A stretch of DNA of 64,000 nucleotides from Sipunculus nudus (Eukaryota > Annelida > Sipuncula > Golfingiida > Sipunculidae): the NCBI GenBank assembly GCA_026874595.1, contig CM049318.1, forward strand, positions 31,092,956 to 31,156,955, given 5' to 3'. Numbering within the stretch: position 1 is the first letter of the stretch; each line of letters opens with the position of its first letter. The notes beneath the pieces were generated by a model. That model did not search any database and had not been told where the DNA came from. It saw nothing but the letters and a program-made list of their open reading frames with translations. A program made the translations under genes and the position numbers. This document shows, piece by piece, positions 12,580 to 25,175 of the stretch.

Positions 12580-13610
12580 GTTAACATGACATAGTTGTTT
12601 TTCTTACGCCTATCAGATGTCAACAGTATGTAATTTAAATCACTGACTTTCTTGTCAACAATGTAAGGACCAAAATACCTAGTGTGCAGAGGTCTGCCAG
12701 GGACATATAGTAAGGCTAGGACCTTTTCACCTGGTTCAAACGTCCTATTTACAGTGTGCTTGTCATACTTTGTTTTCATATTACTTTGTGTAGATTTTAG
12801 ATTTGACTTTGAAATCTCACAAGCATTGTATAGTTTAGTGCGAAAGTCTGAGACATACTGCAATAAACTAAAAGAATCAGGATTTTCACACAAGAGTTTC
12901 TCTTTAAGCAGTTTAAATGGACCGGGGACTGAGTGTCCAAAAACTAGTAGTACAAAGGGACTCTTGAAAGGATTCTCTGACAGCAAACCGCAATAGGTGG
13001 ATTCCTTCATCCCAGTCTCTTAACAAAAGTGTCATAACAATAGGTCCTGATCATGATTTTTAATGTCTGATGAAAACGCTCGAGGGCGCCCTAACTTTCA
13101 GGATGGTATGGCAAAGCGCTGTACTGTTTTATACCTAGCTCAAGCAGAAATTGCTGGAATTAGCCAGACATAAAATTAGACCCTTGGTCAGACTGGACGG
13201 ATTTTGGTAATCCAAAAGTTGTAAAAAAACTTAGTCAGGTCCTTGACAATACTTTTGGCATTAATTCTGCGCAGTGGTATTGCCTCGGGGAGCCTGGTAG
13301 ATGCGCACATAACTGTCAGCAAGTATTCATGTCCAGATTTTGTTCTGGCAGTGGTCCAACACAGTCACCAATAGTCCTACTAAATGGTTCCTCGAAAGCA
13401 AGAATAGGCCTTAGTGGGCCTCTAGGAGGATTCTGATTAGGCTTGCCTACCATCTGGCATGTATGGCATGATTTACAATATTTACATCTGTCCTGAGGTT
13501 AGGTCAATATAGTGTATACTAACTTTCTGATAAGTTTTATTTATACCTAAATGGCCAGACAAATGAGCCTCGTGCCATGCTTAGAATTTCATTCCGATAA
13601 CTTTTGGCAT
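12573..13610 (-). pseudogene. Integrase of Gmr1-like pol (upstream of RT)
   Basis: Reading the minus strand, 13,600-13,440 gives an HHCC zinc domain (HEAHLSGHLGINKTYQKV, then CKYCKSCHTC). Next is a DDE core with VQSDQGSNF around 13,200 and LPYHPES followed by ALERFHQTLK around 13,090. The C-terminal domain at 12573-13010 has YDKHTVNRTFEPGEKVLAL and LHTRYFGPYIV. Several in-frame stops interrupt the core. The family role is joining cDNA to host DNA. Its location 5' of the RT is the notable feature. Confidence 0.85.
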
Positions 13611-14289
13611 TACTATTTGTTGTTTGATGACCCACTCATCATCATCAGTGCATACATCAGGTGGTCGCCATTTATGCAAAAGCACTCCATTTTTAACATA
13701 GAATCAAACTGGGTTATGTAACAGTTCATCTTTAGACACTGCCCTGGGAAACAAACATGAAATATCAGGGTCCTTATGCTGTTCTGCGATAAGTTCTGAT
13801 TTTGGAAATGCTGCATCCTGTACGGGCGAGTTGTTAGACGAGTTACTAGTGACTCACTCCTAGAGTGTTATTATCTGGACCATTTTCCTCATGTGTGTTT
13901 CCTTGGGCATAGTTCTAGTTACAGCACATGAAGAATAAAAACCAGGAATTTCCTGACTTTTAGAATCAGTGTTCTGATCAAGTGACGGCTTTTCTGGACC
14001 TGGCCTCATTTGAAATACTCTCGCAAGATTCATAAAAGGACTTAGTCTTATTTAGAGGATACTCCTCGCAAGAGTCTTGAAAGGATCTACCCTTATTAAA
14101 TCCCTCGCAGGAATCAAATGAGGTTTTTACCCCGCAAACTACGGATTCTTTTTTGGAGTCAGACGGCACGTTGGCCTTCGTAGCATTACACTCTTTTTGA
14201 GAGGCAATAAAGCAGTTATACCCCTTATTTACATGAAAAGAGCCTGGCTCCTGTACTATGCTATGCATAGATTCTGAAACAAAACCACA

Positions 14290-15180
14290 AGATCTGCTGT
14301 TTGGTTTATTCGCAAGTTTCCAGCAGTCAGATATTAAATGACCTTCCTTCTTGCAGTTGGACGTAGACTGAGGTGTAGCAAAATCAACTGGCGCAAATTG
14401 TCATAATACTTCATAACATTGTTAGAACTACACCAGCGATCAAACAACTGCTCTTTTGTCCTAGCAAATTCTACGTTGGTCTGTTCTTTGACGGTAAGCC
14501 TACAAAACTAACTCATAACCTTTTAGAAGTAACCGTTTGACCTGTTCATAGTCAGCAGCGGCTTCTAATGAAAGCTCTGTATAAATTTCTCTGGCCAATC
14601 AATACACTTTGTAACAGCATAGTCCATTTTTCTTCGGCCTAATGCGCTTTAAATTTTCAGTTACTTTCCCAAAGTGTAAGAAATATTTATCAACCTCTTT
14701 TTCTTGAAAAGGTGGGACAAGTCTAATGTGTTGAGTAACTTCAAAACTGTCAGTTTGGGCAGCCCGTAGACTATGTTCTCGTTTAAGTCTTTCTTACTCC
14801 AGTCTTTTAACTCAAGTTCTTTTTCTTTTTCTAGTCTTTCTCTTTCTCTTTCTTTTTCTAGTCTTTCTCTTTCTACCCTTCCATTTTGTGCCCTCATTCT
14901 TTAATGCTAGCTAAAGTTGCATTTTAAACTTTTTTTTTAATTTTTATTGCATAGCAAGGCTGTAAATTTTTATGTTTTCACTTCACGCTCTACAATTAAA
15001 CCTTTGCTAACTAGATCTTGCATGATTTTAACATTGATATCAGGCTTTCTCAAAGGTTTTTTTACACACCTAGCCCTAAGTTTTGTCCTAAACGCAAAAA
15101 ATTGTCCTTTGTCAACTGTTCAAGTTGATCAGAGTCGGGATCTTTAACAAATGTCTCAGGTTTGAAATATGCCATGTTAA
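14290..15180 (-). pseudogene. Gag-like region of the Gmr1-like element
   Basis: Minus-strand fragments include a charged coiled-coil stretch (RERLEKERERERLEKEKELE at 14661-14897). Near 14,330 there is a zinc-knuckle remnant, NCKKEGHLISDCW, in which the first cysteine is lost. An N-terminal piece near 15,100 reads DPDSDQLEQLTKDNF. The order and composition fit gag nucleocapsid and matrix regions, but the frame is broken in several places. Confidence 0.65.
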
Positions 15181-15346
15181 GATGTTAAAACAACAACAAC
15201 AAAAACAACACTGAGATAAATCCTGTAAACAATGTATTGAAAACTATATGGAATCTTGTAAACAATGTATTGTGAAACAATGTGTCTAGGTCAAGGCCTA
15301 ATAATTATTTAAAACTATTAAGCCTCCCAGACAAGCCCCCATTTTA

Positions 15347-15470
15347 CGAAACCTAATATCAAAAGATCAAGTAGTCGTGATGAGCACAAGTTTTGTTATG
15401 GAGATAAAAAAAACAGATTCTGTAACACTAGGCAGCGTGAAATGTCAAGGGGAATGAATTAAGAAGTCAC
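15347..15470 (-). repeat. Truncated 5' LTR of the Gmr1-like element
   Basis: Direct match to the end of the LTR at 10.1 kb, cut off after about 120 bases where a TA/TG microsatellite (15481-15510) begins. The primer-binding-site-like sequence lies immediately to its left. Confidence 0.7.
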
Positions 15471-15478
15471 CTGTAACA

Positions 15479-15479
<1 letters not shown>

Positions 15480-15510
<31 letters not shown>

Positions 15511-17758
15511 TGTCCCACATATCAAACACAATTCTACCAACGGAAATCCAAAATTTACGCAAATCTTAACTTCTATAAAATTATAAAGTGTTTCCACAAT
15601 CAACCTACTATCTTGTTAAAAAACAGTGTTAACGCACATGTACTTGCAAGGTCTGGCCTTAGCATAAAACTGATGATTTTCATCCCTTGTTTTTATCGAC
15701 TGCCTGGAGATTTATATAACCTCAGATACATAGGTCAGCGGTCGGTTATTCACACAAAATCGTGACATTTTGTGTGTATTTAGTAGCCATGGAGGATTGG
15801 TAGAGGATTCAGAGGCGTATGTTCACCCCTTTCTTATAAACCAAAAAGACACACACAAACACCCACACCCTCACACACATATATATGACCCATCTTTTAT
15901 TGCTGGTCCAACATCCAGAAAGGCAGAAATGGAACCAAACATTATCATTTTATTTATTCATATATTTTATTTCCAATATACTAATATTGTTATCTGAACA
16001 GCTTATCCCTACCCCGCCCAGCTGCCTACTTGCTAAAATGTGACAGGAGGATACACACACCCTCACGTATTTACTCCCCCTGTGTTAATGAACGTGACAG
16101 TAGCATATTCAGTTAAATGATCGTAACGTAACCATATATTATTTTGTATATACTTACTTTTAGTTTTATCTACTGAAGTATGCATACTTGTTGACGTCCT
16201 TGGCCTGTTTTATATACTTTTCTATGTGAATCCTTTGCGTCAACAAATTTAATGCCCTTTAACTTAAAACGTGAACTGAGTGGAACGTCTTTGTCGGGCC
16301 GGTGCAAAATTAAGCAAATTTTATCCGAATCGTTTACAAAACTTGTAACAAGAGAGACATGTTGCGCGTAGTGCTGATTTTGTTTATGCAGAAATGTTCA
16401 ACAGTGGAGGGTTTGTCCCTTTTGAACCAGGTTGGGAGCTGTACAGCTTAATGCTCCCCTCCCCCTCCTTGACCCAGGTGGACCTTTTATAGGAGCAACC
16501 TCGAAACCATGCCAAGAGGAATCGACCCCCCCCCCCCTTCCCCCGGGCACCTGATTCAAATAAGAAGATTAAGGAGCAACCCCCCCCCCCCCCCACACAC
16601 ACACACACCAGCTGAATTAAGTGCAAGGTTTTGGGAGCTTTATGACACGCCCCCTCCAGCTATAACCCGCTGCATTGTACACAATGTTCTGCTGTCATAA
16701 TGAAAACAGGTTCACCATATAAGTGTTTCTGCAAGAGTATCAAACAACAAGGAAACGTTTTCAATGGCCATTGTTGTATGTAACCTAATCGCGTGTTAGC
16801 CACCGTATACATAGAGATAATGGATTCTGTTTTAAAGGTACCCATTCACCTGCCTTAATGTGATTTTCGGCCTCACTTGTGTATATATATATATAATTAA
16901 TCTAAGGGTAATTTTTGTTGTGAATAGTTTTTATAAGGCCTTCGTCAAGGATGTATGAACTTGTTTATCAACAACATGTTTATAACCCAGAAATGTTGAA
17001 AAACGGGAAACACGTGTAACCTAAATCAGTAGGCTACATCTATGCGGAGGTAGTAAGGCCACTTGTTGCAAAACGCAATTAGCAAAGCTTCACCTTATTT
17101 GACTTGTCGCAAGATGCCGTTGTTGAATTTGTTTAAATTATTTTGACGGGCCCTCCCTTATCATAAACAAATTTATACAGACAAAAGAACCAGCTTGTAT
17201 GCAATGGGTTCCACGTTTTCTGGACTGTTTTTATAAAAGCTCCAGGGGATTACCTTTAGTTTATAAAGGACAGATTGGTCGGGTCCATTTAAGCAACGTG
17301 GTGAGAGAGGAAGCGCATGCTGGGAATAAAAACACATCATATGGGCCTACGTATAAAATATAACTCGTGATGCATGAAAATGACCAATATTTCCCTTCCC
17401 TCCCTCGTGTCACTCGAGTGTGAATTAAGCAGTCGAAATACAATTATGTGAACACATATACACGTGTAGTATGATTTTGGTTATTCGCTCTACTAAATAT
17501 AAGTACAATGTTCAGTGGATATTAAATATATTATTTATCCAAGGTAAAACGTCCCTTCGCCCAGTTTGCCGTCTGTTATAATTACATTTTTCGAGAAATC
17601 ATACTCAACTCAGAACTCTAATAATAGAACTCTACCTTATTTATACGAGATCAAATGTATCTCTGTTTGAAATTCTGAACGTCACTTCAGGGTTTGAACT
17701 TACCAGCTGTGAATCCGAAGGAAACCATCTGTTGAATCGCTTTTTACAGACATGCGGA

Positions 17759-17759
<1 letters not shown>
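15480..17759. other. Non-coding host DNA with microsatellites
   Basis: Holds a (TA)(TG) tract at 15481-15510, 'cacacaccc' runs at 15850-15890, and poly-C and CA runs at 16529-16608. The short open frames follow these simple repeats. No gene is supported. Confidence 0.5.

Positions 17760-17814
<55 letters not shown>
17760..17814. repeat. (CT)n microsatellite
   Basis: Perfect CT dinucleotide tract of about 54 bases followed by GTGTGT. Confidence 0.97.
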
Positions 17815-17820
<6 letters not shown>

Positions 17821-17913
17821 TCAATCATATGGATATAACATTTAGAGTTTGCTTTAGATTTTTACATCGATGGGTAAAACATTTTCATTCGATATGGTTC
17901 ATCGTTGTTACGA

Positions 17914-18345
17914 CCCATATTGTCATAACCTAACGATATTGTAATAACGGCCAATATTGTGGTAAAAACGGCCAATTTTGCAGTGAAAACGGTCAATTTT
18001 GCAATAATGGCCAATAATGTTACAAAAAATGAGAAACATGTGACGCGATTGTTTACGTAAACATACAAATGTGAAAGCACTGTATACCCATTATGACTGC
18101 ATTATTCACTGTATCTTTTATACTTATGAGAAATCCAAATGACTGTTATTTTAGGAGGTATAATCCAACGAGATTAGATTTGGGATTCATTCTTGAGCTT
18201 TAAAATATGATTTATTACATTATTGGCCGTTTTTCCTATTTCTAGTTTTTATTGCAATATCTATAGGGCAAGATTATTACGGTAAGGGCCGTTTTTGTTA
18301 CATAAATGGCAATTATTACAATATCGGCCGTTATTACAATATGGG
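17914..18345. mobile_element. MITE-like element with long terminal inverted repeats
   Basis: The left end 'cccatattgtcataacc' and the right end 'ttattacaatatggg' are inverted copies. The inverted similarity continues inward for about 100 bases as repeated 'cggccaatattgt' / 'acaatatcggccg' motifs. The total is about 430 bases with no coding capacity. No clean target duplication is visible, so the superfamily is undetermined. Confidence 0.7.
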
Positions 18346-18410
18346 ATAGATTTAGCTATAACGATCACTCTTTGTCCTTCGTCCGTGTGTCCTTCCGTCG
18401 GTCTGTGTAT

Positions 18411-19207
18411 GTCGGTCCATTAACCAGACACAATTGGTAACCACCTGACCTAGGATCCTCTAACTGGACATCCAGGGAAGACCTTTGCAATTCTTCACGG
18501 ACATCAGGAATTAGGTCTCTGCTACCCATATACTTTGAACTATAGGGCTCCTAGGTTCCCGCAATATTAATTAAAAATTTGATACAAAAGCTCCAGTATC
18601 TGAAATACAAGTTCATTTATCACCATTATTATGTGCATGCATATTCATCATGGAGCGTTTCATGAGTTCCTGCAGACTGGCGGTGCCTTCTGTATTGTTT
18701 TCCTATTTTACGCATTTTCTCTATTATTGAGACCTTCAAAGGAGCAGTCCTCCGTTAACTAAGCACAAATCGTAACCGCTATAATCTTCTAACTTAAAAT
18801 CCAGGGAGGTCCATTAAAAGATCTCTTCGGAAACCTGAAAAAGGTCTTTGTTACCCATATCATCTGAGCTATAGGGGCTTGCCTCTATTTTTGAGACCTT
18901 CAAAGATGCGGTAATCCATTAACAGAGTACCAATCGTAATCTTTGGACCTAGAATATTCAAACGTGACACTCTGGGAGATCCTTGAAAATAATCTCTTTG
19001 GGCACTTGAACTTAGGTCTGTGTTACTCATATAAATATAAAGCAAATATTTTACTATTTTTAGAGACCTTCAAGGATGTGGTCGATCGCTAACAGGGCAC
19101 AGATCGTAATGGTTGATTCTAGGAACTTCTATATAATATTCAGACAAGCTCTTGAAAAATAACTTTGGAAACCTGATATTAGGTCTATGTTACCCATATC
19201 CTCCGAG

Positions 19208-19213
<6 letters not shown>
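18411..19213. repeat. Four diverged tandem copies of a 125-140 bp unit
   Basis: Units at about 18411-18550, 18744-18879, 18908-19033 and 19078-19213 share 'ccrttaac..agcacaaatcgtaa', 'ccagggagrtcc' and 'aggtctntgttacccatat' with 'gagctata' at the end. Two spacers carry 'gagaccttcaaaggngcagt'. The copies are diverged and have no coding potential. Confidence 0.75.

Positions 19214-19262
<49 letters not shown>
19206..19262. repeat. (TA)n microsatellite
   Basis: TA tract of about 55 bases at the end of the fourth unit of the preceding tandem repeat. Confidence 0.95.
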
Positions 19263-19267
<5 letters not shown>

Positions 19268-21185
19268 AATAGGATTCAACAATTCTTCACAATGTCAAAA
19301 TATGTCGGAAATTTTGGTAGATATGACGACGAAACAGAAATAAATCGGCTCATTTACTAAACACATCTTTCTTTTTACCATTTCTGACGCCATTAATAAT
19401 CTTGGATGCGAAATCAGAAGTGACCAAAATGGCAGGAGATATCTGGTGATCTGCAGCTAAACTCGTTTGATGTGCGGGGACTTACTGGCCGGCGTGACTT
19501 GTACATTTTCCCGGCCGGTAAAATAAAATCGGCTGGTAAAAAAGTCGGTAAATCGGAGGCCAGCCTAATTTCATCTAAAAAATTATTATTGGCGATAGGG
19601 TTGATAACTAAAGTAAAGATGGGTTGTAAATCAAACGATTTAACTTTGTCAATGAATTTTATCGCCGATTTTTTTAACCGGATTGCTTATCTATTGATCA
19701 TACTGATTTTCCTTCAGGCGAAATCGAAAAGCAGTATGCCGGATTTATTGGAAAAAATTGACATAAGCCGCATACTGTATCCTAAATATTCTCATTATGA
19801 CCTGTTTATTGCTGAATGACAGATTTTACCGGAAAACACTATGCAAAATAATATGTGTGTTTGTCCTAGGACATGTTTTTTTTCCAATCATCTCGATAAA
19901 ATGAGCGGGGTAATCCCCCAGCCTCCCTGAAACAATGCCCATGTTTCACATCACATTGTATGGTCGCTGAGAACAAAGTAAATTTAAAACTTAATCGGCT
20001 TTTCACTTTGTCATATTTTTTTGCATACCACGTGGCATGTCAAAATATGGATGTGCTCCTGTAGTGCATGTCAGTTTCTCCATATATAATAAAATATTGT
20101 AACTTGAAGCCTACCATTGTCCGTGCATGCATCTTGTGACAGCTAAGATGTGTTTCAATGTGCATGTTAGTGTGAATATGCGTGAAAAATCGCACATATG
20201 ATACAGTAATTATGATGTTTATGATGTGTCCTTCAAGGTATGAATATGAAAATCACAACAGGAGCAATATTCCAGCATTGGGTCAGGGTGAACTCAGAGA
20301 TTCGGGGTAAAATGACCTCAATTCACCATCCTTTTGTGGAAGGCCTGCTAGATCCACTGTATCCACACAATATAAACAATCTGCCAGTTCGTGCGCATAT
20401 GCATAAACGAGCAAAGGGAAACACAACTTTAGAATATAAATAATCACAGCCCTAATATTATGGTGTACAAAAGAACTACTGGCATAAAGATGCATAGCCT
20501 TTCGACTTTATGTCATAAAGCTGAACTGATGTAACTCCTTAAACTTCATAGCAACCTAACGTCGTACGCTCCTAAACTTGAGCGGTAATCTGACTAATTT
20601 CCGTACTACCTGTGAAACAATATAAGCACAACAATCATTATCAAACAATATTTTTGATTTGCACAAACATTGTATTTATAAAACGCACATATCACGATTA
20701 TCTAGCTAGGATCATGATATTTATAGTAAACAAACACCACTCGATGTTGTTTTCTGTTGAAGCTTCAACACGAATCTCCGATTGTGCTACTCATTATATT
20801 TTTTAAAAATTGAAGATATGCTTCAGCTCCTTCATTATAAAGTGGTTGTCCGTTTCGAATGGCATTATAGCGGCGGTGTATCTCGTGTGTGTGTGAGAGA
20901 GAGAGAGAGAGACAGAGGGAGAAAGAGAGAGAGATAACATTGCCGCATCATGTCTGGCTATATGTATGTTCACATTATAGATAAATGTAAACATACATAA
21001 TTCTCTCATATATCCCAATTTAATATTTCTTTAATAAATATAATATTTATTATACTTTGATTTCGTCTAGGACTCAGTTCCTAAAAGTTTCGAACTATAG
21101 GACTTGAGCCTAAAGAAATCGAACTCGGACTTTGACTTTACCAACTTGACCTCTGACTTGCTACCTGATACGGATAGTGTGGACA
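19263..21185. other. Non-coding host DNA
   Basis: No convincing gene. The longest open frame (19472-19819, 115 codons) begins in a stretch of repeated 'cggccggtaaa/cggctggtaaa' phrases and shows no domain. GA/CT runs lie near 20890-20935. Confidence 0.45.
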
Positions 21186-21192
21186 TTAATAC

Positions 21193-21372
21193 AACAGTGG
21201 TGGATTCAAAGGAGTCGCCCCCCCCCCCCCCTTATGAGCCATAACAATTTTTTCTGGTTTGAAGCCAATTTCCGGCCTCTATCCTCCCTTTCTCGCGCAT
21301 AGGACTTTTTAAGTTTCTCATGTCTTCCTGGGTTGAACCCTTCCGTTCTAAAATACTGGATCCGACCCTGTA
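21193..21372. mobile_element. MITE copy of the 'CAGGGGCGGATCC' family
   Basis: Terminal sequences 'cagtggtggattc' and 'ggatccgaccctg' are degraded versions of the inverted ends seen in the copy at 25623-25823. The length, about 180 bases, also agrees, and an internal poly-C run is present. Confidence 0.6.
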
Positions 21373-22370
21373 AAATACTTTTTACAGGTTGTACACGACC
21401 GTGCCCAGTGGTCAGGGGTGATGTGACAATAGCGACAGGTATTTCCGTTTTCAGAGCCCAATGTCTTATGTGGATACCTAAGCCTGGGGTCTCGGGATCT
21501 AAACTCCGCATAGACGTACCTACAACTGGTACAAAAAAAAATTGTAAATATTATATTAGATAAAGAATGTGGTAAACTACGGTGATTAGTTCCTCATGTG
21601 CGTTTCGTAAACAAAATATTAAGTGTGTGACGTGAATTAAAACACAACACATTGATATAATATAGTTTTGTCGATAAACTTAAGCGTCCGTGATTCCCCA
21701 GACTTAATTAAACCTGCAAAAATGAATGGTGTCTCAATATTCGATATATGCCTGGGGTAATCTATAAACTTGTTGTCCTATCATTAAATACTGGGCCAGA
21801 CACGGATATCGTAAACTAGTTTAATCAGATTTAACTTAGACCCTGTGTATAGGTAACGACATACGACTTGTGTCACATACAGCTGGCAATCACTTAGAGT
21901 TGAGCGACATCTTATTCGAAGTTCCCATGTGTTGTTCCTTGGACCACTGTGGAAAATCGCCCCCCCCCCCCCCCGTGGGGTTCGTGTGCGGTTGCCATAA
22001 TATTTGCGTTTGCAAAGCTAGTGTCTCAGATCGGATGATCATATGTTCCAAAGGCAACATATGCGGTAGTTTATCACTGCAAGTATCTGAATCGAAATGG
22101 AACGACCGTGTCAAACATTTTTTTTTTCTGTTGAATATCCTATGATGCAGCGCGAATCCTATAAATGAGGTTCGCTCCGCTTGTCATGGTCGCGTGGCTT
22201 TGAGTTGGCGCAGAGCAGTCATATATCTATGTTACATACCGTGTTTCACTGAAGTGACGCATGTCGTAATGTTAATATGTTATTTGAGCCAGACTTTGGC
22301 TTAATGAGGATACTTTTATTTATACTGGTTTTCTCTCCCTCTCTAATATAAAACACACACACACACAAAC

Positions 22371-22379
22371 ACACATATA

Positions 22380-22449
<70 letters not shown>
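22371..22449. repeat. (TA)n microsatellite
   Basis: CA tract running into a TA tract of about 70 bases, at the position equivalent to the TA tracts of the 7.9-8.7 kb repeat. Confidence 0.95.
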
Positions 22450-22452
<3 letters not shown>

Positions 22453-24639
22453 ATGTCTCAAAATGAAAAACAAGAAAAAGGATTGCACAGTTTCAATAAA
22501 AATATATCGAGTCACACTGAAATAATCGCCTGGACAGGTAGAGTTTCGGATGGATGGACAAACAGACAGACAAAAATATCCAATTATACCTCTCACCTTC
22601 CCTTTAAAGGAATATAATCAGGAGCAATATTATGCCTATTCTTTCACACTATTAATTAAGTTTAGTTTCCCAGCATCAAAAGTTTCCCAGCAAAACCACT
22701 CCAACACACAGTCTCAGTACCTCGTATACGGCTATTTAACACCTTGTTAATGGTCTACACGTTGGTAAACACAGTCCACGTGTGTCTGTTTACCATAACA
22801 AGGTCGCGTGACCAGAGGTCCGACTGTGAGCCTTAACAGGCGGTGTTTCATCCAGCGGGAACATGTATTACTTTTTTGGCTAAGTCAGTCAGGGCATCTC
22901 CTGATTGCGTGTTGTGGCCGGGGAATGCACGCGCTGTGTTTATGTCGACACCTTTGACCGCGCCCTGGCCAACTGTTTTTAACACCCGTTTACAGGACTA
23001 ACCAAACGGTTTCAGGGCATTATTTTGGCAGGTACAAATTTATTTAGAGGGAAGAATCTATTTTTCACAGTATTGCCATGCTGTGTAATATCAAGAATCA
23101 CATTTATACACTTCATGAGGGTTCAGTTACAGTCGAATCATTTTAATCCGGCATTTGGTGTTAACTGACATAGTCCTTGAGAAGGGCTCTTATCATAATA
23201 TTGCAGGTCATAATCCGGCGTTTTACGTTATTTGCTACGGCACCATTGCCGAGAACCAACTGCCCTAACTACCATTAGCGGTATCAAGGTAATCCGTTAC
23301 GCATCACTGACCTCCGGCCCCACATCAAAGGCCGAATGCCGGTCATGCATGATTTTAACGTCAAGCACAGGAAACAGACTCGCGGTTTCATAGTGCGCAT
23401 GTAACTAATTAGCCCCTAATTAATGATTGTTTAGTCGGCCGCACCAACCAAAATCCCGGCATTCTATCAAACAGGCCCCTTCTGTGTCCCTGCCGGGTAC
23501 CGCCGAGCTATCCTGACTTGTCTCTAAGCTGCAAACTGTAAACACGCTGACGCCGAAAAAATTCGTCTCATTGACTTCTCATTGTCTACAACTGCGCTGT
23601 CATTTATAATAAACAAGACCAATCGTTAAGTAATGTGTATATTATAACAACTTCTAGCATATGCAAATATATTCCGTTATTATTCAGCATATTGGTGTAC
23701 TCCCTTACACATTTGACAGCATGCAAGCATGTCTCCTACGGGTTGCTCGGACAATATTCGAGTTGAAAGTGGCCCAGAAAATGTCTCGTTAAAATAGAGT
23801 TTGAAGTTTCGCTTTGGTTTACAAGTAAACATGATGCTTACAACGATAACGATGGACTAGGATGGATGACCGTTGTAGTGCAATTGCCGACACCACTTGT
23901 GTCACGACTGAAGTAGGCCTTTTAGTCCGAAATAAATGCTTATTAAGTCATGTATTCACGACACATATAGCACTGATTCATTAATATCGCTAGCATGGAT
24001 ATTGGATGGGAAAGCTTATTGCCAATCGTGTAGAGGAGTAAGCATTTTATTGTTATGAAATACTGACAGATAGCATAATGTTTTAAGGAGGACACACTAT
24101 ATTACATGTATATTTAAAATTCTCAGTATATAAATATGCCCTTTAATGAAGTGTTTTTCAATACGCCGTTCCTGCCTTCGTTATATTATAAGCACTGATA
24201 AATATCTGCATTTCGAAGTCGTGATGCTGTCGGCCGCAGCCAGCTGAGCTGAATGATTTCCTTGATCTGTCCTGACTAAAACGTTGTCAGGTATACCGGA
24301 TCAATTTAATCTTACATAACACCACGTGTTCCCATTGCGTAAGGCTGACATAACTGATAAAATTGCTGTTCAGTCAAGTTTGCTTGCTTCAGAAATGTCA
24401 AAGTAGTTATGAAGTAGTGATAAATTGGACTGATATAGATGCTTTAACAACATTCTTCAGAGGTCATCTCAAACTAAAGCGCCTTGTCCGTTTAGGCAGA
24501 TACTGTGATCTATTTACTTTCTCCGCGATATGTACATGTATAACATCTCGCCAGCAAACACTTTTAACTCTGTCGTAACACAGGATAATTCAGTCACCAT
24601 ACATATATGGAAAATTAAACCTGAAAAATCTAGCAACAA

Positions 24640-25175
24640 GTGAAAGTACCTATGTACAAGTACAGGTACTTGTGAATTGGCCAGGTACAGGTACATGTAC
24701 TTGATTTTCACGGAGTACCTAGGTACAGATACAGGTACTTTAGAAAGAACCTAGGTACAGGTACAGGTACAGGTAAATTTATTTTATGATTACTTCAAAG
24801 ACGTTTGTAAAGATAATAATAGCGGCATAAATTCACATATATATGCAAGTTAACATGCTTTTTTTCTATCGAACAATACTGAAGTCGTTTGTTAAAGTAA
24901 ATTATAAATATAAGTATAAAGTATATTATCACACTTACGGCTTGCTGATTATTTTACACTACAGGTAATCAATATTAATACTTAAAGATGAAAAAACTTT
25001 AAAAAAAAATATGAAAATGTACCTGGAGTACTTTGTACCAGGTACAGGTACTTTAGTTCCAGGTACAGGTACAAGGTACTTCCCACTTATGACCGGCAGG
25101 TACAGGTACAGGTACAGGTACTCTGAAATGTTTACCTAGGTACAGGTACATGTACAGGTACAAGTACCTGGCCCC
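24640..25175. repeat. 'AGGTAC' minisatellite pair
   Basis: Two clusters of the hexamer aggtac/agtacc (24640-24775 and 25025-25175) flank about 250 bases of AT-rich sequence. Phrases such as 'aggtacaggtacaggtac' recur. The hexamer is nearly self-complementary (GTAC core), so each cluster can fold on itself. The symmetry suggests one mobile unit with AGGTAC-rich ends, though no terminal repeats or target duplication were defined. Confidence 0.75.

Larger units (their letters stand above)
10110..15470 (-). mobile_element. Degenerate Gmr1-like Ty3/gypsy LTR retrotransposon
   Basis: On the minus strand the order is 5' LTR remnant (15347-15470), gag (about 15,180-14,290), integrase (about 13,600-12,580), reverse transcriptase (about 12,350-11,400), RNase H (about 11,330-11,055) and 3' LTR (10919-10110). 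Integrase upstream of reverse transcriptase is the reverse of ordinary Ty3/gypsy elements and is known from the Gmr1 group. A polypurine tract (minus strand 'gggagggggag', about 10,922-10,932) precedes the 3' LTR, which starts TGTT. Sequence next to the right LTR (minus strand 'tgggggcttgtctgggag') is close to the tRNA-Pro primer-binding site. Many stops and frame changes show that it is dead. Confidence 0.85.
21190..24390 (+). repeat. Segmental duplication, copy 2 (partner at about 7.0-10.0 kb)
   Basis: Collinear matches to copy 1 include 'actggatccgaccctg' near 21354, 'gtcacatacagctggcaat' near 21873, 'taatgaggatactttt' near 22303, a following (TA)n tract, 'atgttttaaggaggacac' near 24079 and 'gtgttcccattgcg' near 24328. 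It lacks the retroposon of copy 1 and carries a single 270-bp unit. The stretch at about 22,760-24,030 has no visible counterpart in copy 1. Confidence 0.7.

Noticed and set aside
19472-19819. 115-codon plus-strand frame
   Set aside because: Begins in short 'cggtaaa' repeats and has no domain, start context or neighbour support; it could be chance.
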